Source: Bacteroidaceae bacterium
GTDB lineage: Bacteria > Bacteroidota > Bacteroidia > Bacteroidales > Bacteroidaceae
Assembly (NCBI GenBank): GCA_017651245.1
Contig: JAGCDQ010000044.1
Coordinates: 1 to 41,195, forward strand
Direction: 5' to 3'
Length of the DNA: 41,195 bases
Positions 7,170 through 16,014 of this stretch are shown one piece after another (within the stretch, counting starts at the first letter, position 1; each line of letters starts with the position of its first letter). Both the position numbers and the translations under genes were made by a program. The notes under the pieces were generated by a model that saw nothing but the letters and a program-made list of their open reading frames with translations, was not told the origin of the DNA and ran no database searches.

Positions 7170-7430
7170 TCATGATTTTTTCTTCGGCCGTCCCCCTCTT
7201 TTCCCATTCTCACGGTTTTCCTTCGACAAGACCGATGCCAGTTTCCGAGCCCAAGGCTCCCAATTCCACCGATACACATAGTTCGTTATCTGCCTCACTG
7301 TCAGCCCCATCTTCCGTGCCAAGTCCGCCGTCCGCATCCGTGAGTACCATCGCCTGATGACAGGCCCATCCGTCGCTTCGTGGAACCTCCTTCGAGGTTG
7401 TCCACTCTCTTTCATTTTCTTTTTCGTCAT
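7170..7430 (-). CDS. Small basic protein with predicted helix-turn-helix
   Basis: An 86-aa protein from the ATG at 7428-7430 (MTKKKMKESG). An upstream ATG at 7469 would lie inside the preceding terminator, so I reject it. Residues about 38-60 (TADLARKMGLTVRQITNYVYRW) have the spacing of a helix-turn-helix. Both ends are strongly basic, with GGRPKKKS at the C-terminus, consistent with DNA binding. It resembles short phage- or transposon-derived regulatory proteins, but I cannot assign a family. It lies between an EVE/PUA-like gene and the 22-bp array with the HU-like gene, all on the minus strand, and could be the regulator of that array. This role is inference. Confidence 0.6.
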   Translation of the reverse strand: MTKKKMKESGQPRRRFHEATDGPVIRRWYSRMRTADLARKMGLTVRQITNYVYRWNWEPWARKLASVLSKENRENGKRGGRPKKKS

Positions 7431-7455
7431 GTTATTGTTTTTTGAATATTTGAAT

Positions 7456-7483
7456 AAAAAAAGGAGCACGCATTGTGCTCCTT
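7456..7483 (-). terminator. Rho-independent terminator of the EVE/PUA-like gene
   Basis: AAGGAGCAC (7461-7469) pairs with GTGCTCCTT (7475-7483), nine perfect base pairs with a five-base loop. On the minus strand it is followed by a run of seven T (7456-7462), which gives the usual U tract. Confidence 0.85.
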
Positions 7484-7547
7484 AATTCTCTTGCCTTTAT
7501 ATAAAAATCGCATTCGGATAGTACCGCCTGCGATTTTATAAAAAACT

Positions 7548-7934
7548 CTATTCAAAATGAGAGGCAAGCCAATCTGCTTGTTCTTTGCTCAATTTCTTAT
7601 ATTGGACATATCTGCTGATGCCGTGCTGCTCCAAATCATCATGGTCAAGTCCCTTTCCATGATAAACACCAGCAATGTTCTCCAACTTGAAGCAGCAATT
7701 GTCATGCTGATATTTGCCTCGCCAATATTTTTTGTCCGCTCTTTCGCTGTCAGTCTCGACAACTTTTAGTCGATACATCACGCGATTGTGTATCTTGTCC
7801 GAGATGAACAGATAGACAATGTCGCCTAACTGCATTTTTTTGTTGGTCTTTTTCCAATATGCGATTCCCGTGTCACGGATGCATCCAATGTGGTCGATTA
7901 AACTTTCCAGACCTATAAGCAAATAACTATTCAT
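7548..7934 (-). CDS. Hypothetical protein, EVE/PUA-like fold suspected
   Basis: A 128-aa protein with no signal peptide. The order of elements is MNSYLLIGLE, AYWKKTNKKMQLGDIVYLFIS, then RVMYRLKVVETDSER and KYWRG. This suits EVE/PUA-like domains, in which a GD-x-VY-x-Y/F-I-S strand is followed by an I-x-Y/x-V strand. Such domains bind modified bases or RNA and are often attached to HNH or restriction-type enzymes. No such partner is fused here. Base composition is more AT-rich than neighbouring housekeeping genes, consistent with acquired DNA. It has its own promoter (8030-8061) and terminator (7456-7483), so it is a free-standing unit. Function unknown. Confidence 0.6.
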   Translation of the reverse strand: MNSYLLIGLESLIDHIGCIRDTGIAYWKKTNKKMQLGDIVYLFISDKIHNRVMYRLKVVETDSERADKKYWRGKYQHDNCCFKLENIAGVYHGKGLDHDDLEQHGISRYVQYKKLSKEQADWLASHFE

Positions 7935-8029
7935 TCCATTATCTCCTTTCTGAACGACCTTGCTCCATTGCCTACTGGTAAAGAGCGGTGTCTTTCGTAG
8001 AATTTGTGATTCTTGATTGTTTTCGGTTG

Positions 8030-8061
8030 CAAAGATACGCCCTTTCTCCTACTTCGCCAAA
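8030..8061 (-). promoter_or_regulatory. Promoter of the EVE/PUA-like gene
   Basis: On the minus strand a TTTG (-33; 8058-8061) is followed after 20 bases by TATCTTTG (-7; 8030-8037), matching the Bacteroidetes consensus closely. It implies a leader of about 90 bases before the start at 7934. Confidence 0.7.
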
Positions 8062-8129
8062 CATTTCCAAAACTTTTTTCCCATTGGACAAAAAAGAGAA
8101 GCGCCTTGTTGTTTCCACATTTATATATA

Positions 8130-8145
8130 GCCACAGTGTTGTGGC
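8130..8145 (-). terminator. Hairpin just after the RAYT-type gene
   Basis: GCCACA (8130-8135) pairs with TGTGGC (8140-8145) around a four-base loop, five bases beyond the transposase-like stop. The following minus-strand bases are T/A alternating rather than a clean T run, so it may be a weak terminator or a repeat hairpin. Confidence 0.4.
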
Positions 8146-8150
8146 ATGGG

Positions 8151-9179
8151 TCAACGACCGCAAATCTCGGCGGTCATGCTGTTCAGTGCCAGGCACATCT
8201 GGCGGGTGAGGGGCAGGCGCTGGTTTTCGTGTGGCCATGGGGCGAGGATGAGGAAGCGACCCTCGGCACATGCCTCGTAGAACTGATGCCCCGGGCGGGA
8301 AAACTCGTTGAAGCCCCAGGGGGTGAGGAAGATGAGCGGCAGCCGCGCATCGAGCACCGCCCGCATCACCGCCTGCTCTCCTTTGGAAATGGCGGGCGAC
8401 ACGAGGATGGCTCCGCTTCGGGCTTTCGCCAGCATCCGCTCAACGGTCTCTGTCACCTGCTCCTCGGTGAGGCTTCGTGAGCACTGCACCTGCACTTTCT
8501 CGGGGTGTTGCAGCAGGAAGCGGTTGCCGATGGCGGCGTAGGTCTGGCTGCCGATGGTCAGGTCGAAGCGCACCCGGAAGTACTCGGGATGCCCTCGGCG
8601 CACTGCCAACCGACGTGGGTTCTCGTGCAGGTACTGGAACCAGCGGTCCAGTTCGCCTGCACCTTCAAGGATATGGTCGTTGTAGTTGCGGGAGAAGAGG
8701 AAGCCTGTGGGGGTGGTTCCCTTTGGCAGTGTTTCCTTTGCCGCAACAGTGTTGCTGCACAGAGGGACTTGGGGGAACAGGCGGCGGTAGGCCTTGTTGC
8801 AGCCAGCCTTGAAGCCCTTGAGCACCATGCCCAGGTGCTGCTCCATCTGGTGCGTGACGAAAAGGATGCCGTGCAGATGGTCGGGCATGAGTTGGAGTGC
8901 CATGGGTTGCACTTCGGGATAGTAGTTGGGAATGGACTGCCAGCAGCGTTGCACCTCCTCGCCCAGCAGTGACGGTTCCACCTTCGGTGCATCAGGACTG
9001 CCGTCGGGAGCATCGGCGCTGCCCACGAGGGTGCCCAGCAACGGAAGGCGTCCCTCCACTGTCATAGTGATGAGGTAGATGCGCCGTGACTCATAGTCGT
9101 GACCCACACGGCGGCGAAGCATCGAGGGCTTCTTCTCACCGGCGAAGGGCTTGTGCTTAGCGAAGGTTTCTTGATCCAT
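8151..9179 (-). CDS. RAYT-like Y1 (HUH) transposase with C-terminal Rossmann-like domain
   Basis: A 342-aa protein. Residues about 30-195 match the Y1/REP-associated tyrosine transposase fold. They include YLITMTVEGR, the HUH metal motif MPDHLHGI (His101, His103) and SRNYNDHILEG with the candidate catalytic Tyr166, followed by ELDRWFQYLHENPRRL. Residues about 205-342 form an extra domain with GAILVSPAISKGEQAVM, DARLPLIFL and EGRFLILAPWPHEN. This pattern suggests a SLOG/DprA-type Rossmann fold that binds nucleotides. The gene is GC-rich relative to neighbours and lacks flanking inverted repeats of its own. RAYTs are usually single-copy, immobile housekeepers of REP repeats. Nuclease activity and the second-domain call are inferred from motifs only. 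Confidence 0.78.
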   Translation of the reverse strand: MDQETFAKHKPFAGEKKPSMLRRRVGHDYESRRIYLITMTVEGRLPLLGTLVGSADAPDGSPDAPKVEPSLLGEEVQRCWQSIPNYYPEVQPMALQLMPDHLHGILFVTHQMEQHLGMVLKGFKAGCNKAYRRLFPQVPLCSNTVAAKETLPKGTTPTGFLFSRNYNDHILEGAGELDRWFQYLHENPRRLAVRRGHPEYFRVRFDLTIGSQTYAAIGNRFLLQHPEKVQVQCSRSLTEEQVTETVERMLAKARSGAILVSPAISKGEQAVMRAVLDARLPLIFLTPWGFNEFSRPGHQFYEACAEGRFLILAPWPHENQRLPLTRQMCLALNSMTAEICGR

Positions 9180-9198
9180 GGGTGTTGCTTCTCGACGG

Positions 9199-9206
9199 CA
9201 AAGTTA
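9199..9206 (-). promoter_or_regulatory. -7 element for the RAYT-like gene
   Basis: On the minus strand this reads TAACTTTG, 19 bases upstream of the start at 9179. A TTGG lies about 17 bases further upstream as a possible -33 element. The rest of 9207-9278 shows nothing recognisable. Confidence 0.5.
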
Positions 9207-9278
9207 AGCAAATCCTCGCAAACCAAGAAACAATTCCTTCATTATTTCCACCCTATCCTATTCTATTCGTATCCATAC

Positions 9279-9341
9279 TCGACAATAAAAGTTAAAACTC
9301 AGGTTTTTCCTTTGTATTGTGCTCACTTAATCGTACCTTTG
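9279..9341 (+). promoter_or_regulatory. dxr promoter on a 63-bp repeated cassette
   Basis: TTTG at 9311-9314 and TACCTTTG at 9334-9341 with a 19-base spacer match the Bacteroidetes consensus. The whole 63 bp, including the upstream AT-rich part (GACAATAAAAGTTAAAA), recurs before lemA at 35037-35099 with about five differences and no gaps. It should drive the long dxr to ispF series. Confidence 0.85.
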
Positions 9342-9368
9342 CACTCGAAAACTTCGTTCGAACGACTT

Positions 9369-10511
9369 ATGAAGAAAAGAATATGTATATTAGGCTCGAC
9401 GGGAAGCATCGGCACGCAGGCGCTGGATGTGATCGGACAGCACTCAGACCTGTATGAGGCGTACGTGCTGACAGCCTACAACAATGCCGACTTGCTCATC
9501 GAGCAGGCAAGGCAATACAACCCCGCAGCGGTGGTCATCGCCAAGGAGGAAAACTACGAGAAGGTGAAGGAGGGGCTGGAGGACTTGCCCATCAAGGTGT
9601 ATACGGGAGCCGACGCGCTCTGCCAGGTGGTGCAGGACGACAACGTGGACATCGTGCTGGCATCGATGGTGGGATTCGCAGGACTGGAACCGACCATCGC
9701 CGCCATCAAGGCAAAGAAGATGATTGCCCTGGCAAACAAGGAGACGCTGGTGGTGGCGGGCGACCTCATCACCCGTCTGGCAAACGAGAACCAGGTGCCC
9801 ATCCTGCCCGTGGACTCTGAACACTCTGCCATCTTCCAATGTCTGGAACCCGGCAACCGCATCGACAAGATATTGCTCACGTGCAGTGGCGGTCCGTTCC
9901 GTCATTTCACCAAGGAGCAGCTCAAGACGGTGACGAAGGCAGACGCCCTCGCCCACCCCACTTGGAACATGGGTGCGAAAATCACCATCGACTCAGCCAC
10001 GCTGATGAACAAGGGCTTCGAGGTGATCGAGGCAAAGTGGCTCTTCGGCGTGAAGCCCGAGCAGATTCAGGTGGTGGTGCATCCCCAGTCGGTCATCCAC
10101 AGCGCCGTGCAGTTTGAGGACGGAGCGGTGAAGGCTCAGCTCGGCGTGCCCGACATGCGCCTGCCCATCCAGTACGCATTCAGCTATCCAAGGCGACTCT
10201 CCTTGAACGGCGAGCGTCTCGACCTCTTCACGCTGAAGGACCTGACCTTCGAGAAACCCGACACGGAACGCTTCCGCTGTCTGGGTCTGGCATACGAAGC
10301 CCTCAGACAAGGTGGCAACATGCCCTGCATCGTGAATGCCGCCAACGAGATTGCCAACCGCGCTTTCATCGACGACCGCATCGGCTACGAGCAGATTGCC
10401 GACATCATCGAGCAGACGATGGCGAAGATCAGCTTCACCACCGACAACGCATTGGAAACCTATTTACAAACCGATAAAGAAGCGAGACAGTACGCTTCCA
10501 CATTATTATAA
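9369..10511 (+). CDS. dxr: 1-deoxy-D-xylulose-5-phosphate reductoisomerase
   Basis: Dxr makes 2-C-methyl-D-erythritol 4-phosphate with NADPH, the first committed step of the MEP isoprenoid pathway. The 380-aa protein starts MKKRICILGSTGSIGTQALDVI with the NADPH-binding GSTGSIG. It continues with NKETLVVAG, the metal-binding PVDSEHSAIFQ, then IDSATLMNKGFEVIEAKWLF and VVHPQSVIHSAVQFEDG. I take the ATG at 9369: it lies 27 bases after the -7 box and matches the family start, whereas the open frame further upstream runs through the promoter. Six bases separate it from rseP. The partner gene ispF lies at the far end of the same series. Confidence 0.97.
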   Translation: MKKRICILGSTGSIGTQALDVIGQHSDLYEAYVLTAYNNADLLIEQARQYNPAAVVIAKEENYEKVKEGLEDLPIKVYTGADALCQVVQDDNVDIVLASMVGFAGLEPTIAAIKAKKMIALANKETLVVAGDLITRLANENQVPILPVDSEHSAIFQCLEPGNRIDKILLTCSGGPFRHFTKEQLKTVTKADALAHPTWNMGAKITIDSATLMNKGFEVIEAKWLFGVKPEQIQVVVHPQSVIHSAVQFEDGAVKAQLGVPDMRLPIQYAFSYPRRLSLNGERLDLFTLKDLTFEKPDTERFRCLGLAYEALRQGGNMPCIVNAANEIANRAFIDDRIGYEQIADIIEQTMAKISFTTDNALETYLQTDKEARQYASTLL

Positions 10512-10517
10512 TATTAA

Positions 10518-11993
10518 ATGGACACGATTCTCATCAAAGGACTGCAACTCATCGTTGCCCTCGCATTGCTCATCATCCTGCATGAGGGTGGACACTTCTT
10601 TGCAGCAAAGATATTCAAGGTAAGAGTGGAGAAGTTCTACCTCTTCTTCGACTGGAAATTCAGCATCTTCAGCACCTACAGCAACTGGTGGCGCAAGCTC
10701 GTCGGAAAGGCTCCCGCCAAGAAACTGGAAAATGGTTCTTACGAATATGAAGGAACGGAATACGGCATCGGCTGGATTCCGCTGGGCGGCTACGTGAGCA
10801 TCTCAGGCATGGTGGACGAGTCTTCCTTCAAGGAGGACGGCAGCCAGAAGAGCTTCTGGAAGCAGTTGCCACAGCTGATGAAGAACATCATCATCAAGAA
10901 CTCCGAGGTGAAGGGCGAACCATGGGAGTTCCGCACCCACCCCGCGTGGCAACGCCTCATCATCATGCTCGGTGGCATCATCATGAATTTCATTACCGCC
11001 TTCGTCATCTATGCCATGGTGCTGTTCACCTGGGGCGAAAGCTTCGTGAAGAGCGAAGACATGAGCTACGGCATGAAGTTCTCCGAACAGGCAAAGGCTG
11101 ACGGTTTCCGCGACGGCGACATCATCATCAAGACCGATGAGGACGTGGTGGAGTCGTGGAGCACTTCCGTGTTGCAGGAGATGTCGAACGCCAAGACCGT
11201 GACCGTGCTTCGTGACGGGAAAGAGGTGGTCATCAACATGCCCGAGAAACTCTCCTTGCTCGACATGATTGAGCAGCCACTCTATGCCACCATGCTGGCA
11301 CCTCTTGCCATCGACAGCATCATCCCAGGCTCCCCAGCCGAGGACATGGGCTTGAAGAAGACCGACAAGATCTGCTCCATCAATGGCATCGAGGTGGGCG
11401 ACTTCAACGATTTCCAAAACGCACTCGTCGCCTTGCAGAAGAACCTGCCTGAGAACGCCAACTTCGGCGACAGCCTCAAGGCAAGACAAATCACGCTCGT
11501 GCTGAACGACTCCGTGACCAAGGAGGTGACCCTCACCCCAGAGTTCACGCTGGGCTTTGCCAATGCGATGCCTTATCAAGACAAAATCACGACGAAGACC
11601 TACGGCTTCTTCGAGTCGTTCCCCGCTGGTGTGAAGTATGGCTGGAACACGCTGACCAGCTATGCCGACCAAATGAAATATATCTTCACGAAGAAAGGCG
11701 CACGTCAGGTGGGCGGTTTCATCAGCATCGGCAACATCTTCCCCGATGCCTGGAACTGGCAACGCTTCTGGTTGCTCACCGCTTTCCTCTCCATCGCCCT
11801 GGGCTTCGTCAACGTGCTACCCATCCCCGCACTGGATGGCGGTCATGCCCTCTTCGCCACATTCGAACTCCTCACCGGCAAGCGTCTCAATGACAATTTC
11901 CTCTTGGTGGTTCAATACTTTGGCATGTACCTCCTGCTCGCCCTCATGGTGTTGGCACAACTGAACGACATTTTAAGGATTTTCGGATTGTAA
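10518..11993 (+). CDS. rseP: RIP metalloprotease RseP (site-2 protease)
   Basis: An inner-membrane zinc protease that cuts transmembrane helices, typically anti-sigma factors or signal-peptide remnants. The 491-aa protein carries the active-site HEGGH at residues 22-26 in the first membrane segment, a central periplasmic region with PDZ-type sequence (around residues 190-330), and the third zinc ligand in NVLPIPALDGGH (Asp440) near the C-terminus. It is somewhat longer than E. coli RseP, as usual in Bacteroidetes, mainly in the segment between the first two helices. It follows dxr by six bases, a conserved bacterial pairing, and precedes the FAH-family gene by six bases. Confidence 0.95.
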   Translation: MDTILIKGLQLIVALALLIILHEGGHFFAAKIFKVRVEKFYLFFDWKFSIFSTYSNWWRKLVGKAPAKKLENGSYEYEGTEYGIGWIPLGGYVSISGMVDESSFKEDGSQKSFWKQLPQLMKNIIIKNSEVKGEPWEFRTHPAWQRLIIMLGGIIMNFITAFVIYAMVLFTWGESFVKSEDMSYGMKFSEQAKADGFRDGDIIIKTDEDVVESWSTSVLQEMSNAKTVTVLRDGKEVVINMPEKLSLLDMIEQPLYATMLAPLAIDSIIPGSPAEDMGLKKTDKICSINGIEVGDFNDFQNALVALQKNLPENANFGDSLKARQITLVLNDSVTKEVTLTPEFTLGFANAMPYQDKITTKTYGFFESFPAGVKYGWNTLTSYADQMKYIFTKKGARQVGGFISIGNIFPDAWNWQRFWLLTAFLSIALGFVNVLPIPALDGGHALFATFELLTGKRLNDNFLLVVQYFGMYLLLALMVLAQLNDILRIFGL

Positions 11994-11999
11994 AGGCTC

Positions 12000-12632
12000 A
12001 TGAAGATTCTCGCTGTCGGCATGAACTATGCCAAACATATTGACGAGTTACACACTAAAGAGGAACAAAATTCGTTACTACATACAGAACCCATCTTGTT
12101 CTCCAAGTTCGATTCGAGCATCATCCAGCCAGGGAAGCCATTCTTTGTGCCCGACTTTGCTGAGCGATTCGACTACGAGACCGAGATTGTGGTGAAGATT
12201 GCCCATGTAGGCAAGGACATCAGCGAACGCTTTGCCCATCGCTACTACAACGAACTGACCGTCGGCATTGACTTCACAGCACGAGAGTTGCAAAAGGAAC
12301 TCCGCGAGAAGGGCATGCCGTGGGAGTGTTGCAAGGGCTTTGACGGCAGTGCTGCTCTGGGCAAGTTCATCACGAAGGAAGAACTGGGATGCGACGTGCA
12401 GGACATCCATTTCCACATGGACCTGAACGGCGAGCGCCGACAGACAGGACATACGGCAGACATGATCCACACCATCGACCACATCATCGCCTATGCCTCC
12501 AAGTTCTTCACCCTCAAGACGGGCGACCTTATCTTCACCGGCACGCCCGATGGCATCGGCGCCGTGAAAGAAGGAGACAAGATTGAAGCCTACATCGGCG
12601 ACAGGAAACTACTCGACCTGAAGATTAAGTGA
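12000..12632 (+). CDS. Fumarylacetoacetate hydrolase family protein
   Basis: A 210-aa single-domain FAH-fold protein. Landmarks are the start MKILAVGMNYAKHIDEL, PILFSKFDSSII, the metal-ligand region FDYETEIVVKI, VGIDFTARELQ, KGFDGSAALGKFI and the C-terminal FTGTPDGIGAVKEGDKI. Small members include oxaloacetate decarboxylases, acylpyruvate hydrolases and oxaloacetate tautomerases, so substrate cannot be fixed from sequence. It belongs to the dxr-rseP-porU transcription unit, with six bases to rseP and 24 to porU. Confidence 0.93.
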   Translation: MKILAVGMNYAKHIDELHTKEEQNSLLHTEPILFSKFDSSIIQPGKPFFVPDFAERFDYETEIVVKIAHVGKDISERFAHRYYNELTVGIDFTARELQKELREKGMPWECCKGFDGSAALGKFITKEELGCDVQDIHFHMDLNGERRQTGHTADMIHTIDHIIAYASKFFTLKTGDLIFTGTPDGIGAVKEGDKIEAYIGDRKLLDLKIK

Positions 12633-12656
12633 GGGCTGAGAGTTTAGAGAAGATAT

Positions 12657-15600
12657 ATGACACGAAAGATATACATCCTTTTCATCCTCCTGACATTGGC
12701 ACTCTGCGTCAATGCCCAATCTCGTTATGCCGAGCACTCCAAGCTCGCCACGGGCAAATGGGTGAAGATTCGCGTGGAGAAGGAAGGTGTGTATCAACTC
12801 ACCAGTGCCAACCTCAAAAGCATGGGATTCAGCAATCCCGCCAAGGTCTGTCTCTATGGTTACAACCTTCCCTTCTTGCCCGAAGCGAACATCGAGAACC
12901 TGGACGATGACCTCACCGAGATTCCTCTCTATCGCAAGGCTGACGGCACGATGCTCTTCTATTCGTGTGGCACCACTCAATGGACTCGCCCCAATGAAAG
13001 CAGTGCCTACACCCATCGCAACAACCCCTATTCCAACTACATTTATTACTTCTTGACAGAAACGACGGGCACACCCGCCACTTTCAGCAAGACGGATGCA
13101 CAGGCGGCTTCTTCCAACATTCAGAAGACCTACTACGCCCATGCACTCTATGAGGAGGATGCCTTCTCGTTCCTCAACACGGGTCGCACTTTCTTCGAGG
13201 CACACGACTATGCCAACAATCCACAGAAGTCATACCAACTGAACTTCGGCAACACCACTTGCGGTGATGTGACCATCGATGTACAGTTTGGTGCGGCAGG
13301 AAACAGTGCCTCCACCCTCGATGTCTCCGTGAATGACAACTCGATGGGCACCCTCGCTTTTTCCAGCCTTGCCAACTATACCTACGCAAACGTCAGCAAC
13401 AAGACTTTCACCTTGTACGACCAAACGTTGTCCTCCCTCAATGTCAAGCTGAAGCACACACGCACTTCTGGCATTGCCGGACACCTCGACTATATCCGTG
13501 CTACCAGCGAGGCACAACTCTCCATCAGTGGAAAAGATTATGTGGCATTCCGTCCCAACACGGATGGCACTAGCACCTTCGAACTGGCTGGAGCCACGTC
13601 CTCCACAGCCATTTGGGAAGTCACAACACCTTCCACCACCCACGAACTCACGGGGACACTCACGGGGACAACTTACAGTGCAACCGCCTCGGGTGCCAAG
13701 TTCACCGACCAATATGTGGCTGTGAACACCAATGCCTCTTTCCCCACTCCACAGACCGTCGGTAATGTAGCACACCAAGACTTACATGCCCTCGACAACA
13801 TCAATCTACTCATCATCGTGCCTGCCAACGGCAAACTGACCGAACAGGCACAACGTCTTGCTGCAGCCCACACCCAGTATGACGGCATCAAATGCGCCGT
13901 GGTCGAAGCCGATAAAGTATATAATGAGTTCTCTTCAGGAACACCTGATGCAACAGCCTATCGCCGTCTGATGAAGATGCTCTACGACAAGCAATATACT
14001 TCTTCTCCATTGACAGGTACACAAAAAGGAAGCCTCAACCTCCTTCTGTTCGGTAACTGTATGTGGGATAACCGCTTCGTCACCAACGGACTTACCTCCA
14101 AGTCCCAGGACGACTACCTGCTTGCCTACGAATCAGACAACTCATGGTCGCACACAGATTCCTATGTGGCAGAGGAGTACTTCACCCTGCTTGCCGACGG
14201 GAAAGGCATTTCTCCGCTCAAAGAGCTGCCCGATTGTGGTGTGGGTCGCCTGCCCGTTTCTTTCGAGTCAGATGCCAAGAATGTGGTGGACAAACTCATC
14301 CGCTACATGAGCAACACCTATGCTGGTGCATGGAAGAACACCATCTGCATGATGGGCGATGACGACAAGACCAACATCCATATGGAGGATGCCGAGAACG
14401 TGCTGACTAACACTCAAAAGAATTTCCCCGATTACCATTATCAGCGCATCTATTGGGACAGCTATACCATACAACGAACAGCTACAGGCAATGACTATCC
14501 CGATGTCTATGCCAACATTAACAAGACGATGCAGGAAGGTGCGCTCATCATGAACTACACTGGACACGGAGCAGCTTACTGCCTTTCCCACGAGCAGATT
14601 CTCAAGACAAAAGATTTCCAAGACTGGACATCACCACGCATTCCCGTCTGGGTGACAGCAGCCTGCGACGTGACACCATTCGACATGAACACTGAAAACA
14701 TCGGCACAGAAGCCATCATCAACAAGCAGGGTGCGGCAGTTGCATTCATCGGAACGGCACGTACTGTCTATTCATCGCCCAACCGTGTCATCAACCGCAA
14801 CTTCATGTCGCATGTGCTCGGCACCAAGAACAATGGTGAACACTATACCATTGGTGAGGCTCTGGCACAGGCAAAAGCCGACATCATCACGTCAAAAAAG
14901 AATAGTTATTTCTCTAAGATCGATTCCATCAACAAAGTACACTTCGTTTTGTTGGGTGACCCTGCTATCAAACTGATCACTCCAACCCATAAGGTAACAA
15001 TTGATAAGTTCAACGGCAAAAGCATCGACACATCCAATCCTTCCACTATTTCGGCAGCTGAGACAATCACCATCGAAGGACACATTGCCAACACCAATGG
15101 TGAGAAGGTATCCGACTTCAACGGCACAGTCTCCGCTATTGTCTATGATAGCGAAGAGCACATCGTTTGCAAACTCAATGCCGGCATCGACATCGAGCCT
15201 TACGAATATGATGACCGCACACGTGTCCTTTATGCAGGAACCGATTCTGTCAAGGCTGGTACATTCAAGTTCACCTTCCCAGTGCCACTCGACATCAACT
15301 ATTCCGATTTACCAGGACTCATCAATCTCTATGCCATCAACACCCAAAAAGATATCGAGGCAAATGGCACCTTTGAAGACTTCCTTATTGGTGGCACATC
15401 AACAGAAGAGCAAACTGACACGATTGGTCCTTCCATTGCAGCTTTCTCCAATGGACACAATGTCAAGGAAATCAGTTACACGAATGAGACACCCACTCTT
15501 CGCATTGAATTGAGCGATGAAAGCGGTATCAACACCACAGGTAATGGACTTGGACATGACATCGTTGCCATTATCGACAACAACGAGGCAACCACTTATA

Positions 15601-15929
15601 CTCTCAATAGTTACTACACGCAAGCTGTGGGCGACTACCGTTCCGGCACAGTCACCTACACACTGCCGACCCTCCCTGCAGGCAAGCACTCTCTCGTCAT
15701 CCGCGCGTTTGACACGCTCAACAACATGGGGGCTCAAGCATATTCCTTCGAAGTAGTGACAGGGCTTACCCAGGTCTATGACATTTTTGACATGACAGGG
15801 CGGAAAGTATATAGCAACAGCGAGCCAAAGCCATCACTCCCACCTGGTATCTATGTTCGTCGCACCCGCCTTACATCGCCTAAAGGCGACATTTCCACCT
15901 CATCAGAAAAGTTCATCAGTACACAATAA
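12657..15929 (+). CDS. porU: Type IX secretion system sortase PorU
   Basis: PorU is the cell-surface C25 (gingipain-type) cysteine protease that removes the C-terminal signal of T9SS cargo and attaches cargo to A-LPS. The 1090-aa protein starts with a signal peptide (residues 1-20, LFILLTLALCVNA). The caspase-like core has the catalytic His637 in NYTGHGAAYC and Cys670 in VTAACDVTPF. The 33-residue gap equals that between His657 and Cys690 of the P. gingivalis enzyme. The C-terminus (VYDIFDMTGRKVYS through LPPGIYVRR) has the form of a T9SS C-terminal domain, as expected for PorU itself. It is followed by porV after 85 bases. Confidence 0.95.
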   Translation: MTRKIYILFILLTLALCVNAQSRYAEHSKLATGKWVKIRVEKEGVYQLTSANLKSMGFSNPAKVCLYGYNLPFLPEANIENLDDDLTEIPLYRKADGTMLFYSCGTTQWTRPNESSAYTHRNNPYSNYIYYFLTETTGTPATFSKTDAQAASSNIQKTYYAHALYEEDAFSFLNTGRTFFEAHDYANNPQKSYQLNFGNTTCGDVTIDVQFGAAGNSASTLDVSVNDNSMGTLAFSSLANYTYANVSNKTFTLYDQTLSSLNVKLKHTRTSGIAGHLDYIRATSEAQLSISGKDYVAFRPNTDGTSTFELAGATSSTAIWEVTTPSTTHELTGTLTGTTYSATASGAKFTDQYVAVNTNASFPTPQTVGNVAHQDLHALDNINLLIIVPANGKLTEQAQRLAAAHTQYDGIKCAVVEADKVYNEFSSGTPDATAYRRLMKMLYDKQYTSSPLTGTQKGSLNLLLFGNCMWDNRFVTNGLTSKSQDDYLLAYESDNSWSHTDSYVAEEYFTLLADGKGISPLKELPDCGVGRLPVSFESDAKNVVDKLIRYMSNTYAGAWKNTICMMGDDDKTNIHMEDAENVLTNTQKNFPDYHYQRIYWDSYTIQRTATGNDYPDVYANINKTMQEGALIMNYTGHGAAYCLSHEQILKTKDFQDWTSPRIPVWVTAACDVTPFDMNTENIGTEAIINKQGAAVAFIGTARTVYSSPNRVINRNFMSHVLGTKNNGEHYTIGEALAQAKADIITSKKNSYFSKIDSINKVHFVLLGDPAIKLITPTHKVTIDKFNGKSIDTSNPSTISAAETITIEGHIANTNGEKVSDFNGTVSAIVYDSEEHIVCKLNAGIDIEPYEYDDRTRVLYAGTDSVKAGTFKFTFPVPLDINYSDLPGLINLYAINTQKDIEANGTFEDFLIGGTSTEEQTDTIGPSIAAFSNGHNVKEISYTNETPTLRIELSDESGINTTGNGLGHDIVAIIDNNEATTYTLNSYYTQAVGDYRSGTVTYTLPTLPAGKHSLVIRAFDTLNNMGAQAYSFEVVTGLTQVYDIFDMTGRKVYSNSEPKPSLPPGIYVRRTRLTSPKGDISTSSEKFISTQ

Positions 15930-16014
15930 ACACACCCATCTCTCGTTTCTTTAAGAGGTTGTACCCTATATCTGTATCATACAGAGACTATGGTTCCCTA
16001 AAAAATTAAAAAAG

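Noticed and set aside
6937-7281. Plus-strand open frame running through the 22-bp array
   Set aside because: The frame exists because the repeat lacks stops in that phase. The unit is not a multiple of three, the peptide is not conserved from unit to unit, and it overlaps the HTH-like gene in antisense.
9099-9368. Extended N-terminus for dxr
   Set aside because: The open frame upstream of 9369 crosses the promoter and part of the RAYT-like gene in antisense; homology starts at MKKRICILGSTG.
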